Shown: positions 27,202-36,087 of the stretch, one piece after another | Numbering within the stretch: position 1 is the first letter of the stretch | Layout: each line of letters opens with the position of its first letter | Assembly (NCBI RefSeq): GCF_937898475.1 | Contig: NZ_CALEJS010000040.1 | Span: forward strand, 237,322-301,321 | Source of the DNA: an uncultured Chitinophaga sp. | GTDB taxonomy: Bacteria; Bacteroidota; Bacteroidia; Chitinophagales; Chitinophagaceae | Length of the DNA: 64,000 nucleotides | Direction of reading: 5' to 3' | Position numbers and translations under genes: made by a program | Notes under the pieces: generated by a model | The model's database searches: none | Seen by the model: only the letters and a program-made list of their open reading frames with translations | What the model was told of the DNA's origin: nothing

Positions 27202-27212
27202 GGTCAGATTAC

Positions 27213-27247
27213 GTTACGATGCTCAGTTACAGATTTCGATGCGTAAC
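27213..27247. repeat. Inverted repeat GTTACG/CGTAAC in the tetR leader
   Basis: GTTACG at 27213-27218 and CGTAAC at 27242-27247, each next to GATGC or ATGC text. It lies between the -7 box and the ATG of tetR and could be a second regulator site or a chance match. Confidence 0.3.
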
Positions 27248-27277
27248 AAAACTATAGAAACTTTTTAAACTACCAAA
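27247..27277 (-). promoter_or_regulatory. Promoter of the tetR-tolC-mfp-RND operon
   Basis: Minus strand TTTG (27277-27274), 19 bases, TAGTTTTG (27254-27247): an exact match to the Bacteroidota housekeeping promoter form. The tetR ATG is 45 bases downstream. Confidence 0.75.
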
Positions 27278-27282
27278 GTTTC
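27257..27282. promoter_or_regulatory. Candidate TetR operator (8-N10-8 palindrome)
   Basis: GAAACTTT (27257-27264) and AAAGTTTC (27275-27282) form a perfect inverted repeat with a 10-base centre. It covers the -33 box and the spacer of the operon promoter, the expected place for autorepression. Confidence 0.55.
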
Positions 27283-27434
27283 CATAAGGAATATTTTAAA
27301 TAAGCGTATTGGCAAGCATCTTATCTCCTGGGAAGTAGGGGCCCTTCATAGGAAAACAAGGGGAAATCCGGTACCTTTGCTCACTTATATCCACCGAGTT
27401 CGAAACCATTTTACCATACTTCACATCACTTTTT

Positions 27435-28046
27435 ATGTCTCCCAATCTGAAAATGAAGGCTATTGCCGCGCGTATCCTCCGGTACTTTTTTCAGGGCCTG
27501 CTGATCCTGGCTCCTATCGGCATCACTGCTTTTACCATATACTGGGCTTTTATTACGATTGATAACCTGATCCCGACCTCGCTGATCCCGGCAGACGCCA
27601 TGGTGCTGAAATACCTGCGGTACAAGGGAGTAGGGTTTGTGCTGGTGCTGCTCCTGATTATCTTTGTGGGGTATCTGAGCTCATCTTTCATTGTAGGCCG
27701 TATATTCGATCTGTTTGATCACCTGCTGGAACGCACACCATTCATCAAATATATTTATACTTCTGTAAAAGATGTATTCGATGCCTTTGTAGGCGAAAAG
27801 AAAAAATTTGATCACCCGGTGCTGGTACAACTCTACGGGCTGGATGTATGGGAAATGGGCTTTATTACACAGAGCGATGTAAGCCACTTTGGCCTGGAGG
27901 GTTATATGGCGGTATATGTTCCCCACGCCTATGCCATTACCGGTAAGGTGTTCATGGTGCCCAAAGACAGGGTAAAACCGCTGGAGCATGTCTCTGCCGG
28001 CGAAGCAATGAAGTTTGCTGTAAGCGGAGGGGTAACGTCAATTTAG
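27435..28046 (+). CDS. DUF502 membrane protein
   Basis: 203 residues. Two membrane helices near the N terminus (LLILAPIGITAFTIYWAFI and GFVLVLLLIIFVGYLSSSFIV) are followed by the conserved LLERTPFIKYIYTSVKDVFDAFVGEKKKFDHPVLVQL, VPHAYAITGKVFMVPKDRVKPL and GEAMKFAVSGG of the DUF502 family, inner-membrane proteins of unknown role. A -7 box TACCTTTG is at 27372-27379. The last 4 bases overlap the convergent hydrolase gene. Confidence 0.9.
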   Translation: MSPNLKMKAIAARILRYFFQGLLILAPIGITAFTIYWAFITIDNLIPTSLIPADAMVLKYLRYKGVGFVLVLLLIIFVGYLSSSFIVGRIFDLFDHLLERTPFIKYIYTSVKDVFDAFVGEKKKFDHPVLVQLYGLDVWEMGFITQSDVSHFGLEGYMAVYVPHAYAITGKVFMVPKDRVKPLEHVSAGEAMKFAVSGGVTSI

Positions 28047-28876
28047 CCCATCACCTCATCGGCAAACTGTAACAGCAGGTGATTGAAGATCTGGGGCTGA
28101 TCATAGTTAACAAGATGTCCTGCTGCGGGCACTTTGAAGATCGTATCTTTCCATTTATGCTGGAAACGGATCCCGTCCAGATAGTTGGGTTTCACTACTG
28201 CTTCCTGTTGTCCCAGCACAAAACATACCGGTAACTGGCTTTGCTGCAGGCCGCTAAGCTGGTTGAGCAGCTCACTTTTTCCGTTAATATATTCTCCGAA
28301 ACGCTCCCTGAACACGGGGTCAGTATCATGATAGTACTGCTTGCATACTGCAATGAACTTATCGGTGGGTTTATACACCAGCCTTTTGGTGTAGGCCGTC
28401 AATACCGCGTCTGACGGTGGATTGGCAGTCAGTACCTGCGCAAAAGGCGAAGCCAGCAACACGGTATGTATCGGCAGGTTATTACCGGGTAGCGGCGCAC
28501 CTGCAAAGAATAATCCGCTGGGCGCCAGCTTCAGTTGCGGCAGTGCTTCGCTGATCAGACTGGCGCCGGAAGAAAGGCCCACCAGTACATATTCGTCCGG
28601 CGTCATGCCGTTAATATAATCGGCCAGTTGCCGCGCCATGCCCGCAATACTGTAATCACGTTCCGGCGCTGCACTCCGGCCCGAACGGCCATGCCCCGGC
28701 AGATCCAGCGCAATCAGCCGGTACTGCTCCTGCAGCAGATCATCTTTGAGCTGCGTTTCCCATATGGCAGATTGCTGCAACCCGCCGTGAATAAAAATAA
28801 TTGCTTTACCGGCTTCGCCGATACTACGCGTGTATATGTGCACACCATTTACGGGAATAGTTGTGATCTTCTCCAT
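28043..28876 (-). CDS. Alpha/beta hydrolase
   Basis: 277 residues from ATG 28876; an upstream in-frame ATG adds 14 residues with no family likeness. The fold markers are FIHGGLQQSAIWETQL (oxyanion His-Gly), LDLPGHGRSGRS, the nucleophile elbow GLSSGASL with Ser, an Asp/Glu after LGQQEAVVKP, and the catalytic His in PAAGHLVNYDQP. No signal peptide, so cytoplasmic. The substrate (ester, lactone or similar) cannot be told. It stands alone and converges on the DUF502 gene. Confidence 0.85.
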   Translation of the reverse strand: MEKITTIPVNGVHIYTRSIGEAGKAIIFIHGGLQQSAIWETQLKDDLLQEQYRLIALDLPGHGRSGRSAAPERDYSIAGMARQLADYINGMTPDEYVLVGLSSGASLISEALPQLKLAPSGLFFAGAPLPGNNLPIHTVLLASPFAQVLTANPPSDAVLTAYTKRLVYKPTDKFIAVCKQYYHDTDPVFRERFGEYINGKSELLNQLSGLQQSQLPVCFVLGQQEAVVKPNYLDGIRFQHKWKDTIFKVPAAGHLVNYDQPQIFNHLLLQFADEVMG

Positions 28877-29124
28877 AGTTGTTGGTTTCCACTCCTTGGC
28901 ATTGGGATAGGCTTGCAATGGGATTGCTGCTGTTTTGCCCGGAAGAGGGGGGAATTAGATAATAACTAAAAATAAAGCGCCTGTTGATCTTTACCCTGGC
29001 TTTAACCATATATTAACAAAACAAACCGCAGTCTTGTTCATCCTGTGTTTTTAACTATTTTCGCCAGCGCAAATCTTCTCTTCCTGTAAAATTTTCATTG
29101 ATCTTATTTAATGAGTTAACCTGT

Positions 29125-30108
29125 ATGTGCATACGCCTGTTCACTGCACTTTTAGTGTGTTTGTTATTTTTTCCTTCCCTGCTGCAGGGCTGGGGATTTT
29201 TTGCGCACCGGCGCATTAACCGCCTGGCTGTATTTTCGCTGCCGCCTGAAATGCTCGTGTTCTATAAACCGCAACTGGAATTTCTAAGCACCCACGCTAC
29301 TGATCCTGACAAGCGGCGATATGCGCTCGCTGCGGAAGGACCGCGCCACTACATTGATATAGACCACTACGGCTCTCCGCCTTTTGACAGTCTGCCGCGT
29401 TCCTGGGAGGCAGCCGTTGCACGCTATACAGAAGATACACTGCAGCAGCATGGTATATTGCCCTGGCATATTCAACGCATGATGTACCGGCTTACCTGCG
29501 CTTTCCGCGAAAAGGATGCAGGCCGCATACTTCAGCTTTCAGCCGAACTTGGACATTATTTGGCCGATGCCCATGTACCGCTGCACGCAAGCTCCAACCA
29601 CAACGGGCAGCTGAGCGGCCAGCAGGGCATACATGCACTCTGGGAATCGCGTATACCTGAGCTCATAGCTGATAAGGAATTCAATTACTGGAATGGCCGC
29701 GCCATGTATATCTCTGACGTTGCAATGTACAGCTGGGAGCTGGTGATCTCAAGCGCCATAGCCGCAGATACCGTATTGCGGCTGGAAAAAGCGCTGAGCC
29801 AGCGCTTCCCGCCTGCACAACGTTATGCCTGGGAAAAACGGAATGGTAAACTCACACGCAATTACGCTGCCGCCTACTCGCTGGCATATCACCGCCTGAT
29901 GAACAACATGGTGGAACGCCGCATGCGCAGCGCTATTATTGCAGTGGCCAGCTGCTGGTATACGGCCTGGGTAGATGCCGGGCAGCCCCCATTGCAGGAT
30001 CTGGCCCGCAAACCATTTTCTCCGGAGCAGGAGCGGCAGTTCAAAGCGCTGAACAAAGCCTGGAGAAAAGGCCGTCTGCCGGGCCGTGAGCATGATGATG
30101 AACGCTAA
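29125..30108 (+). CDS. Exported zinc-dependent phospholipase C/S1-P1 nuclease-fold protein
   Basis: 327 residues from ATG 29125; the frame is open from a TTG at 29098 but the signal peptide starts at MCIRLFTALLVCLLFFPSLLQG. The mature N terminus WGFFAHRRINRLAVF supplies the Trp and His zinc ligands typical of this all-helical fold, and HYIDIDHY, AELGHYLADAHVPLHAS and GIHALWESRIPEL supply the remaining His/Asp ligands. Bacteroidota members are annotated as zinc-dependent phospholipase C or S1/P1 nuclease; the sequence does not decide between the two substrates. The tail is basic. Confidence 0.75.
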   Translation: MCIRLFTALLVCLLFFPSLLQGWGFFAHRRINRLAVFSLPPEMLVFYKPQLEFLSTHATDPDKRRYALAAEGPRHYIDIDHYGSPPFDSLPRSWEAAVARYTEDTLQQHGILPWHIQRMMYRLTCAFREKDAGRILQLSAELGHYLADAHVPLHASSNHNGQLSGQQGIHALWESRIPELIADKEFNYWNGRAMYISDVAMYSWELVISSAIAADTVLRLEKALSQRFPPAQRYAWEKRNGKLTRNYAAAYSLAYHRLMNNMVERRMRSAIIAVASCWYTAWVDAGQPPLQDLARKPFSPEQERQFKALNKAWRKGRLPGREHDDER

Positions 30109-30139
30109 AAATAAAAGCGGTTTTTAAGAAAGTTTCGAT

Positions 30140-30147
30140 TATCTTTG
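30140..30147 (+). promoter_or_regulatory. -7 box upstream of serC
   Basis: TATCTTTG matches TAnnTTTG; no TTG is found 19-20 bases before it. If used, the serC leader is about 140 bases. Confidence 0.4.
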
Positions 30148-30294
30148 TCGACACTATACTGTCTATCTATTCTATTTTAACCTTTATCCTACACCACGCA
30201 AGGTTATTTGAAATGCCTACTTTTTTTAATCCGTTCCTAGAAAAACCAAAATAAAGTGGAAAAAGACAATAATGTATTTAATCAGGATCGCAAC

Positions 30295-31365
30295 ATGAAG
30301 GTGCACAATTTTAACGCAGGGCCTTCTGTACTACCTAACGAGGTATTATATAAAGCCAGCAAGGCGTTGATTGATTTTGAAGGATCGGGCATGTCCATAC
30401 TGGAAATAGGTCATAGGACGGAGCTTTTCATAAACGTACTTGACGAGGCCCGCAGCCTCGTGAGAGAGCTGATGCAGCTGGAAGATGACTACGAAGTGCT
30501 TTACCTGCACGGAGGAGCCAGCACCCAGTTTATGCAGGTGCCAATGAACCTTCTGGAAAATGGAGAAACCGCCGCTTATGTAGATACCGGCGTTTGGTCA
30601 TACAAAGCAATCAAGGAAGCCAAGTCTTTTGGTTATGTGGATGTAGTAGCCAGCTCACGCGAGAGTAATTACAACCATATACCCAGGCAGTTCAATATTC
30701 CGCCGCAGGCCAAATACCTGCATATCACCACCAACAATACCATTTACGGTACACAGTGGCAAACCACACCGGTAACTGATATACCGCTGGTAGCTGATAT
30801 GAGCAGTGATATTCTGAGCCGTCAGCTGGATTTTAACCGGTTTTCCCTGATCTATGCCGGCGTGCAGAAGAATATGGGCGCCGCTGGCACCACCATGGTG
30901 GCGGTACGTAAGAGCGTGCTGGGCAAGGTAACCCGTAAAATACCAACTATACTGGATTATAAGGTACATGTAGAGAACGGCTCCATGTTCAACACCCCTC
31001 CGGTATTTGCCATCTATATCTCTATGCTTACACTGCGCTGGCTTAAAGAGCAGGGCGGTGTAGCAGCCATAGAAAAGCTGAATGAAAAGAAAGCAGCGCT
31101 GCTGTACAACGAAATAGATAATAACCCGCTGTTCCGCGGTACCGTGGTAAAAGAAGACCGCAGCCGGATGAACGTGTGCTTTATCATGGATAAACCTGAG
31201 CTGGAGGACGAATTCCTCAAGTTCTGCAAGAAGGAAGATATTGTGGGGATCAAGGGGCATCGCAGCGTAGGCGGTTTCCGCGCCTCTCTTTACAATGCAC
31301 TGCCTTATGAAAGTGTTGAAGTAATGGTGGAAGCCATGAAATATTTCAGCCTTAAAAAGGCATGA
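30295..31365 (+). CDS. serC: Phosphoserine aminotransferase
   Basis: 356 residues from ATG 30295, matching the family length; a GTG at 30256 would add 13 polar residues. MKVHNFNAGPSVLPNEVLYKAS is the conserved start, GSGMSILEIGHR follows, the phosphate-binding loop is YLHGGASTQFMQVPMNLL, and the PLP Lys is in IYAGVQKNMGAAGTT. The end VGGFRASLYNALPYESVEVMVEAM is also typical. It makes O-phosphoserine from phosphohydroxypyruvate in serine synthesis and serves pyridoxal phosphate synthesis. A serA gene often lies between serC and the DUF1015 gene in related genomes; here it is absent. Confidence 0.96.
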   Translation: MKVHNFNAGPSVLPNEVLYKASKALIDFEGSGMSILEIGHRTELFINVLDEARSLVRELMQLEDDYEVLYLHGGASTQFMQVPMNLLENGETAAYVDTGVWSYKAIKEAKSFGYVDVVASSRESNYNHIPRQFNIPPQAKYLHITTNNTIYGTQWQTTPVTDIPLVADMSSDILSRQLDFNRFSLIYAGVQKNMGAAGTTMVAVRKSVLGKVTRKIPTILDYKVHVENGSMFNTPPVFAIYISMLTLRWLKEQGGVAAIEKLNEKKAALLYNEIDNNPLFRGTVVKEDRSRMNVCFIMDKPELEDEFLKFCKKEDIVGIKGHRSVGGFRASLYNALPYESVEVMVEAMKYFSLKKA

Positions 31366-31424
31366 AAATGATGTGTTGATGTGTTGTGACTACACCGTCA
31401 TGTTGATTAACCGCTATAAGTCTT

Positions 31425-31459
31425 GTCCCGCTCCCGGTCTGCCCGGCGCGGGACTTTTT
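31425..31459 (+). terminator. Intrinsic terminator after serC
   Basis: GTCCCGC (31425-31431) pairs with GCGGGAC (31448-31454), followed by TTTTTC. Confidence 0.8.
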
Positions 31460-31721
31460 CTTTCCCTCTCCTGTACCGCCGGTACAATGTTTATGGCCTG
31501 TCTCCCGGTAAAACTGCGTAAAACGCCCTATCGCATTCCTGTCACCTTCCTGTTATGCTCCCATATGCGCCGGTGATGTCCCGTATATAAGCCGGTCATC
31601 CCCCTACCCTTTAAAGATCCGGAACATGCCCGGCGCTGTACCGGCGCTGTACCGGCGGTCGCAGCAACCCTGAAGCAATATGATATGAACCTGAATGCTG
31701 CAAAACAGGCAGCTTTCAGGG

Positions 31722-31752
31722 TTTGCCTTTTAACATCTGTATGTTATTTTTG
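31722..31752 (+). promoter_or_regulatory. Promoter of the DUF1015 gene
   Basis: TTTG (31722-31725), 19 bases, TATTTTTG (31745-31752): an exact match to the Bacteroidota consensus. The start at 31772 is 20 bases past the box, which rules out the longer frame starting at 31685. Confidence 0.75.
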
Positions 31753-31771
31753 CCCCTTCAAACAACACATT

Positions 31772-33016
31772 ATGGCAATTATCAGACCGTTCAAAGGGTT
31801 AAGACCACAGGTAGCTCTGGCCGCCCAGGTAGCATCCAGGCCTTACGATGTACTCAGCTCTGCAGAAGCGAAAGTGGCAGCAGCCGGTAATCCTCACTCT
31901 TATTACCATGTTTCAAAATCTGAAATAGACCTGCCAGACGGTACCGATATCCATAGCCAGGCCGTATACGACAAGGCTGCAGAAAACCTGCAGCAGTTCA
32001 TCAAAGACGGCACCCTGTTCCAGGACGAGCAGCCCAGCTACTACATTTACAAACTGGTAATGGACGGACGCGAGCAGACAGGATTGGTATGCGCCTCCTC
32101 CGTGGCCGATTACAATAACGGCATCATTAAAAAGCATGAATTTACCCGGCCCGAGAAAGAGCAGGACCGCATCAATCATATCAAAACCACCCGGGCCCAG
32201 ACAGGCAACGTATTTCTGGCCTATACAGACGTTCCCGAGCTGAATGTGCTGATAGATCACTGGCAGCACGCCCATGCCCCCGCTTACGACTTTACCGCCG
32301 ACGACGGCATTCAGCATACCATTTGGGTAGTGAATGAACCTGCCGCCGTTCAGCAGATCACCAGCCTCTTTGCTGAAAAAGTGCCCTGCACTTATATTGC
32401 AGACGGCCACCACCGCGCTGCATCTGCCTCACTGGTACAGAAGGAATTTGCAGAAAAACAGCTGATCGGTTCTGAAGAAGACCCGGCCAATTTCTTTCTG
32501 ACCACCATCTTCCCCGCCAGCCAGCTGGCCATCCTGGACTATAACCGCCTGGTGAAGGACCTGAACGGCCATACCGCTGCCGACCTGATTTCCCGGCTGG
32601 AATATGACTTTACAGTAGAAAAAACAGGACATGCTCCTCAAAAGCCCGCCATGCTGCATGAATTCAGCATGTATCTGGAAGGGAACTGGTACCGCCTGGT
32701 GGCCCGTGAAGGCACCTATACCACAGACCCGATCGGCATCCTGGATGTGACCATCCTGCAGAATAATGTGCTGGACAAACTGCTGGGTATTAAAGATCCG
32801 CGTACAGACAAACGCATCGATTTTGTAGGCGGTATCCGCGGACTTGAAGAGCTGGTAAAACGTGTGGACAGCGGCGAGATGAAAGTGGCGTTTGCCCTCT
32901 ATCCCGTTACCATCCAGCAATTATTTGATATCGCAGACAGCGGCAATGTAATGCCTCCAAAATCCACCTGGTTTGAGCCCAAACTGAGAGATGGGCTGAT
33001 CACCCAGGTGATTTAA
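31772..33016 (+). CDS. DUF1015 family protein
   Basis: 414 residues, normal for the family. IIRPFKGLRPQVALAAQVASRPYDVLSSAEA is the standard opening, followed by KHEFTRPEKEQDRINHIKTTRAQTGNVFLAY, YIADGHHRAASASLV (the conserved DGHHR motif) and FVGGIRGLEELVKRVDSGE. DUF1015 proteins are cytoplasmic with no proven reaction; a link with serine metabolism has been proposed from gene neighbourhood. The start is fixed by the promoter just upstream. Confidence 0.93.
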   Translation: MAIIRPFKGLRPQVALAAQVASRPYDVLSSAEAKVAAAGNPHSYYHVSKSEIDLPDGTDIHSQAVYDKAAENLQQFIKDGTLFQDEQPSYYIYKLVMDGREQTGLVCASSVADYNNGIIKKHEFTRPEKEQDRINHIKTTRAQTGNVFLAYTDVPELNVLIDHWQHAHAPAYDFTADDGIQHTIWVVNEPAAVQQITSLFAEKVPCTYIADGHHRAASASLVQKEFAEKQLIGSEEDPANFFLTTIFPASQLAILDYNRLVKDLNGHTAADLISRLEYDFTVEKTGHAPQKPAMLHEFSMYLEGNWYRLVAREGTYTTDPIGILDVTILQNNVLDKLLGIKDPRTDKRIDFVGGIRGLEELVKRVDSGEMKVAFALYPVTIQQLFDIADSGNVMPPKSTWFEPKLRDGLITQVI

Positions 33017-33040
33017 AGATATCCATAGTTCTTGGTCCAT

Positions 33041-33090
33041 AGTCCATAGCATATCAGGAAGCTTAGCGCTGCCATAATATGCTATGGACT
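33041..33090. repeat. Inverted repeat AGTCCATAGCATAT
   Basis: A perfect 14-base inverted repeat (33041-33054 and 33077-33090) with a 22-base centre, preceded by GGTCCAT. It belongs with the GTCCATGG repeats after gldA. Confidence 0.65.
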
Positions 33091-33194
33091 TCTTGCATAT
33101 TACAGCAAACATGCATTGCCGGTTATGTCGTAATCTATGGGCTGTGGTGCTTGGACTAATTTTCCTTACATTTACAACAAAGCAAAAACAGGTA

Positions 33195-34289
33195 ATGAAC
33201 AGCAGCTTTTCTTCATTGAAAAAATTCTTAATAGGTGTTTTTTTACTGATTTCGCAGGTAGCCTGGGCGCAGGATGCAAATGAACTATTCAGCACCGCTA
33301 ATAATTTTATCCGCACGGGAGATTATGCTAACGCTATCCTGGTGTTGAACCAGGCATTACAGCTGGAGCCCGATAATATCCAGTTCAGGAAACAACTGGG
33401 CTTTGCCTACTATCTGCGCGGAGATATGAACAAAGCCAAGAGTGTGATCGATCCCCTGCTGGACAAAAAAGAGGCAGACGCACAGATGTTCCAGATAGCC
33501 GGCAATATCTACCAGGCCAAAGAAGACTGGAAAGGGGCGCAGCGGCTTTACGACAGGGCTATCCGCCGTTTCCCGGAAAGCGGGGAACTGTATAATGACA
33601 ACGGACAGCTACTGGCAGTGCTTAAAATGAACGATGGCGCGCTTACCAACTGGCTGAAGGGCATAGAAAAAGATCCTAATTTCCCGGGTAACTACTACAA
33701 CGCCGCGCGCGCCTACTACTATTCAAAAGACCCGGTATGGGCGATATTGTACGGGGAGATCTTTGTGAACCTGGAAAGCTATACCAACCGTACCGCAGAA
33801 ATGAGGGATATACTTATTGAGTCTTACAAGAAATTATACAGCAACCCGGATATGCTGAGCGCTCCTGTTCCCGAAATGGATGAGGGCGGCAAAAAGAGCA
33901 GGCGCGGCAAGAGCGCCGGCAGCGGAAGCGATTTTGTAAATGTCTACCGGCAGCTGATGTCTAAACAGACAAGCGTGATCAGCAGCGGTATTGACCCGGA
34001 TGCCCTGATCATGCTGCGTACCCGTTTCCTGCTGGACTGGTATAATTTTTATGGTTTCAAATACCCTTTTGCGTTATTCGACCTGCAACGCAGGCTGTTA
34101 AAGGCAGGCCTGTATGAAGCCTATAACCAATGGTTGTTTGGCCCGGTGGCCAGTCAGGCTACCTTCCGTTCGTGGACTAACCTGCATAAAGCGGAATATG
34201 ATAAATTCATGCAATACCAGCGCAATCACCCGTTCAAGCTGCGTGCTGATGAATATTATAACGATGGCAGGTTCTCGCTGAACCGGTAA
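33195..34289 (+). CDS. Exported tetratricopeptide repeat protein
   Basis: 364 residues from ATG 33195, where a signal peptide starts (SLKKFLIGVFLLISQVAWAQ); upstream in-frame codons are not part of it. Three or four TPR units follow: ANELFSTANNFIRTGDYANAI, FRKQLGFAYYLRGDMNKAK, FQIAGNIYQAKEDWKGAQRLYDRAIRRFP and YYNAARAYYYSKDPVWAI. After about residue 220 there is a basic spacer (KKSRRGKSAGSGSD) and a C-terminal domain of about 120 residues rich in aromatic residues (LLDWYNFYGFKYPFALFDLQRRLL). A periplasmic scaffold role is likely; the specific function is unknown. Confidence 0.8.
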   Translation: MNSSFSSLKKFLIGVFLLISQVAWAQDANELFSTANNFIRTGDYANAILVLNQALQLEPDNIQFRKQLGFAYYLRGDMNKAKSVIDPLLDKKEADAQMFQIAGNIYQAKEDWKGAQRLYDRAIRRFPESGELYNDNGQLLAVLKMNDGALTNWLKGIEKDPNFPGNYYNAARAYYYSKDPVWAILYGEIFVNLESYTNRTAEMRDILIESYKKLYSNPDMLSAPVPEMDEGGKKSRRGKSAGSGSDFVNVYRQLMSKQTSVISSGIDPDALIMLRTRFLLDWYNFYGFKYPFALFDLQRRLLKAGLYEAYNQWLFGPVASQATFRSWTNLHKAEYDKFMQYQRNHPFKLRADEYYNDGRFSLNR

Positions 34290-34290
34290 C

Positions 34291-34304
34291 CTGCCGGCCG
34301 GCAG
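34291..34304. repeat. 14-base perfect palindrome after the TPR gene
   Basis: CTGCCGGCCGGCAG, followed six bases later by GGCCGGC. No T run follows, so it is a poor terminator. Confidence 0.4.
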
Positions 34305-34367
34305 ATTGGCCGGCTATACCAGTTATTTAGTAATGATGAATGCAAGTGCTATTGATTCCACGTACGG

Positions 34368-34407
34368 TTAATTATTAATTATTAACTTTTAATTATTAAT
34401 TATTTAT
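34368..34407. repeat. A+T-rich repeat upstream of paaN
   Basis: Two copies of TTAATTATTAATTATT separated by AACTTT end right at the paaN start codon. It may help open the DNA or be a slippage product. Confidence 0.5.
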
Positions 34408-36066
34408 ATGCTTGCAACAAAACACCAAAACACCATCGAGAACGCGGTAAAAGCCAACCACGAAAGGGGCTTTTACTCCCAGTACCCCGAACACCCCAAA
34501 GCTTACGGTGAAGAGGCTGCCGCTAAAGGAGCAGCCAGATTTCAGGAGCTGCTGCACCAACCTTTTGACCAGTTACTGCAAACCGGCACCGGTACCCGCG
34601 TAGGGGAAGAAGTATCCCCCTATACCCGCGAGGCGTTGGGCATTACGTACCCCGCCTTTACCGTAGAAGAGCTGTTGTCTAAAGCCGGCGCAGCTGCCAG
34701 GCAATGGGCCAATACGCCGGTTACCAACCGCGCCGATATACTGGTGGAAACACTGGAAAGAATAAAAGGCTATTTCTTTGAGATCGCCTATGCCACCATG
34801 CATACCACCGGCCAGAGCTTTATGATGAGCTTCCAGGCATCAGGACCACATGCCAATGACCGCGCGCTTGAAGCGATTGCCATGGGCTATGAGGAACTGC
34901 ACCGCTTCCCGGCAGAACAAATGTGGCAGAAACCCATGGGTAAAACCAGCCTGCAGCTGAAGAAAACCTACCGGGCTGTGCCCAAAGGTACCGGGCTGGT
35001 GGTAGGCTGCTCTACCTTCCCGGTATGGAACTCCCTCCCCGGCATCTATGCAGACCTGATCACTGGCAACCCCGTCATTGTAAAGCCGCATTCCAAGGCT
35101 GTGCTGCCCATTGCCATTGCCATTGCCGCCATCCAGCAGGTACTGCAGGAGAACGGTTTTGACCCGCATCTGTGCCAGCTGGCAACAGACACCAGCGCGC
35201 AGCCTATTACCAAATTGCTGTGCGAACATCCGCAGGTATCGCTGATAGATTATACTGGCGGCAGCAGCTTTGGCGAGTATGTAGAGTCTTTAAACGGCAA
35301 AACTGTGTTCACCGAAAAAGCCGGTGTCAACTCAGTGATCCTGGACAGTGTACAGGATATAGACGCCGTTGTACAGAACCTGGCCTTTGCCGTATGCCTG
35401 TACTCCGGCCAAATGTGCACCGCCCCGCAGAATTTCTTTATCCCTGAACAGGGAGTTGCCACTGACAAAGGCCATCTTTCTTTCAACGAGGTAGCGCTGA
35501 AGATCAGGGACGCCATCGGAGCGCTCGTTAATAATCCCAAAATGGGCGCTGGCACTTTGGGCGCCGTACAGAATGATACCACGCTGCAGCGCGCGCAGGA
35601 CGCCGGTAAGCTGGGCGGCAAAGTACTGCTGCAGGGCGGCCCTGTAACAAACGAAGAATTCAACAATGCGCGGGTATGCTCACCTACCGTGATAGAAGTA
35701 ACCAGTGCAGATCATGATATTTACGAGAAAGAGCTGTTTGGTCCGGTAATACTGCTGATCAAGACAAAAGACACCGATCATTCCATACAGCTGGCCAGGC
35801 AGATGGCCAGGCAACATGGCGCCATTACCTGTGGGGCATATACAACCGATCCTGTTATAAAGGAAAAGATTGCCGATGAGATGAACAGCGTTTTCACCCC
35901 GGTATCATTCAACTTTACAGGACTGATCTGGGTGAACCAGCACGCCGCCTTCTCTGATTTTCATGTAACTGGCGGCAACCCTGCGGGGAATGCAAGCTTT
36001 ACTAACCAGGAGTTTATTGTGAAACGGTTTGTATGGGTAGGTAACCGGGAGGTAGTGGGCGGATAG
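34408..36066 (+). CDS. paaN: Phenylacetic acid degradation protein PaaN (aldehyde dehydrogenase family)
   Basis: 552 residues, as in the PaaN group. The N terminus NAVKANHERGFYSQYPEHPKAYGE and the GEEVSPYTREALGITYP segment are specific to PaaN. The aldehyde dehydrogenase fold is seen in VVGCSTFPVWNSLPGIYADLITGNPVIVKPHSKA, DYTGGSSFGEYVE (cofactor site) and AVCLYSGQMCTAPQNFFIP, where the Cys is the expected nucleophile. PaaN-type enzymes oxidise the semialdehyde produced after ring opening of phenylacetyl-CoA. No other paa genes are in the window, although an acyl-CoA ligase of the long-chain type is 1 kb downstream. Confidence 0.9.
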   Translation: MLATKHQNTIENAVKANHERGFYSQYPEHPKAYGEEAAAKGAARFQELLHQPFDQLLQTGTGTRVGEEVSPYTREALGITYPAFTVEELLSKAGAAARQWANTPVTNRADILVETLERIKGYFFEIAYATMHTTGQSFMMSFQASGPHANDRALEAIAMGYEELHRFPAEQMWQKPMGKTSLQLKKTYRAVPKGTGLVVGCSTFPVWNSLPGIYADLITGNPVIVKPHSKAVLPIAIAIAAIQQVLQENGFDPHLCQLATDTSAQPITKLLCEHPQVSLIDYTGGSSFGEYVESLNGKTVFTEKAGVNSVILDSVQDIDAVVQNLAFAVCLYSGQMCTAPQNFFIPEQGVATDKGHLSFNEVALKIRDAIGALVNNPKMGAGTLGAVQNDTTLQRAQDAGKLGGKVLLQGGPVTNEEFNNARVCSPTVIEVTSADHDIYEKELFGPVILLIKTKDTDHSIQLARQMARQHGAITCGAYTTDPVIKEKIADEMNSVFTPVSFNFTGLIWVNQHAAFSDFHVTGGNPAGNASFTNQEFIVKRFVWVGNREVVGG

Positions 36067-36087
36067 CGGCTACAAAACATACATAGT

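Larger units (their letters stand above)
31366..31771. other. 406-base gap between serC and the DUF1015 gene
   Basis: Contains a terminator at 31425, a short frame at 31373-31576 that I do not believe, a pair of GTACCGGCGCT units near 31637, and the promoter at 31722. A serA gene would be expected here by synteny, but none is present and I see no remnant. Confidence 0.5.

Noticed and set aside
31373..31576. 67-codon frame after serC
   Set aside because: It runs straight through a strong terminator.
31685..31771. Longer start for the DUF1015 protein
   Set aside because: A consensus promoter at 31722-31752 lies inside the extension, so the transcript begins after it.
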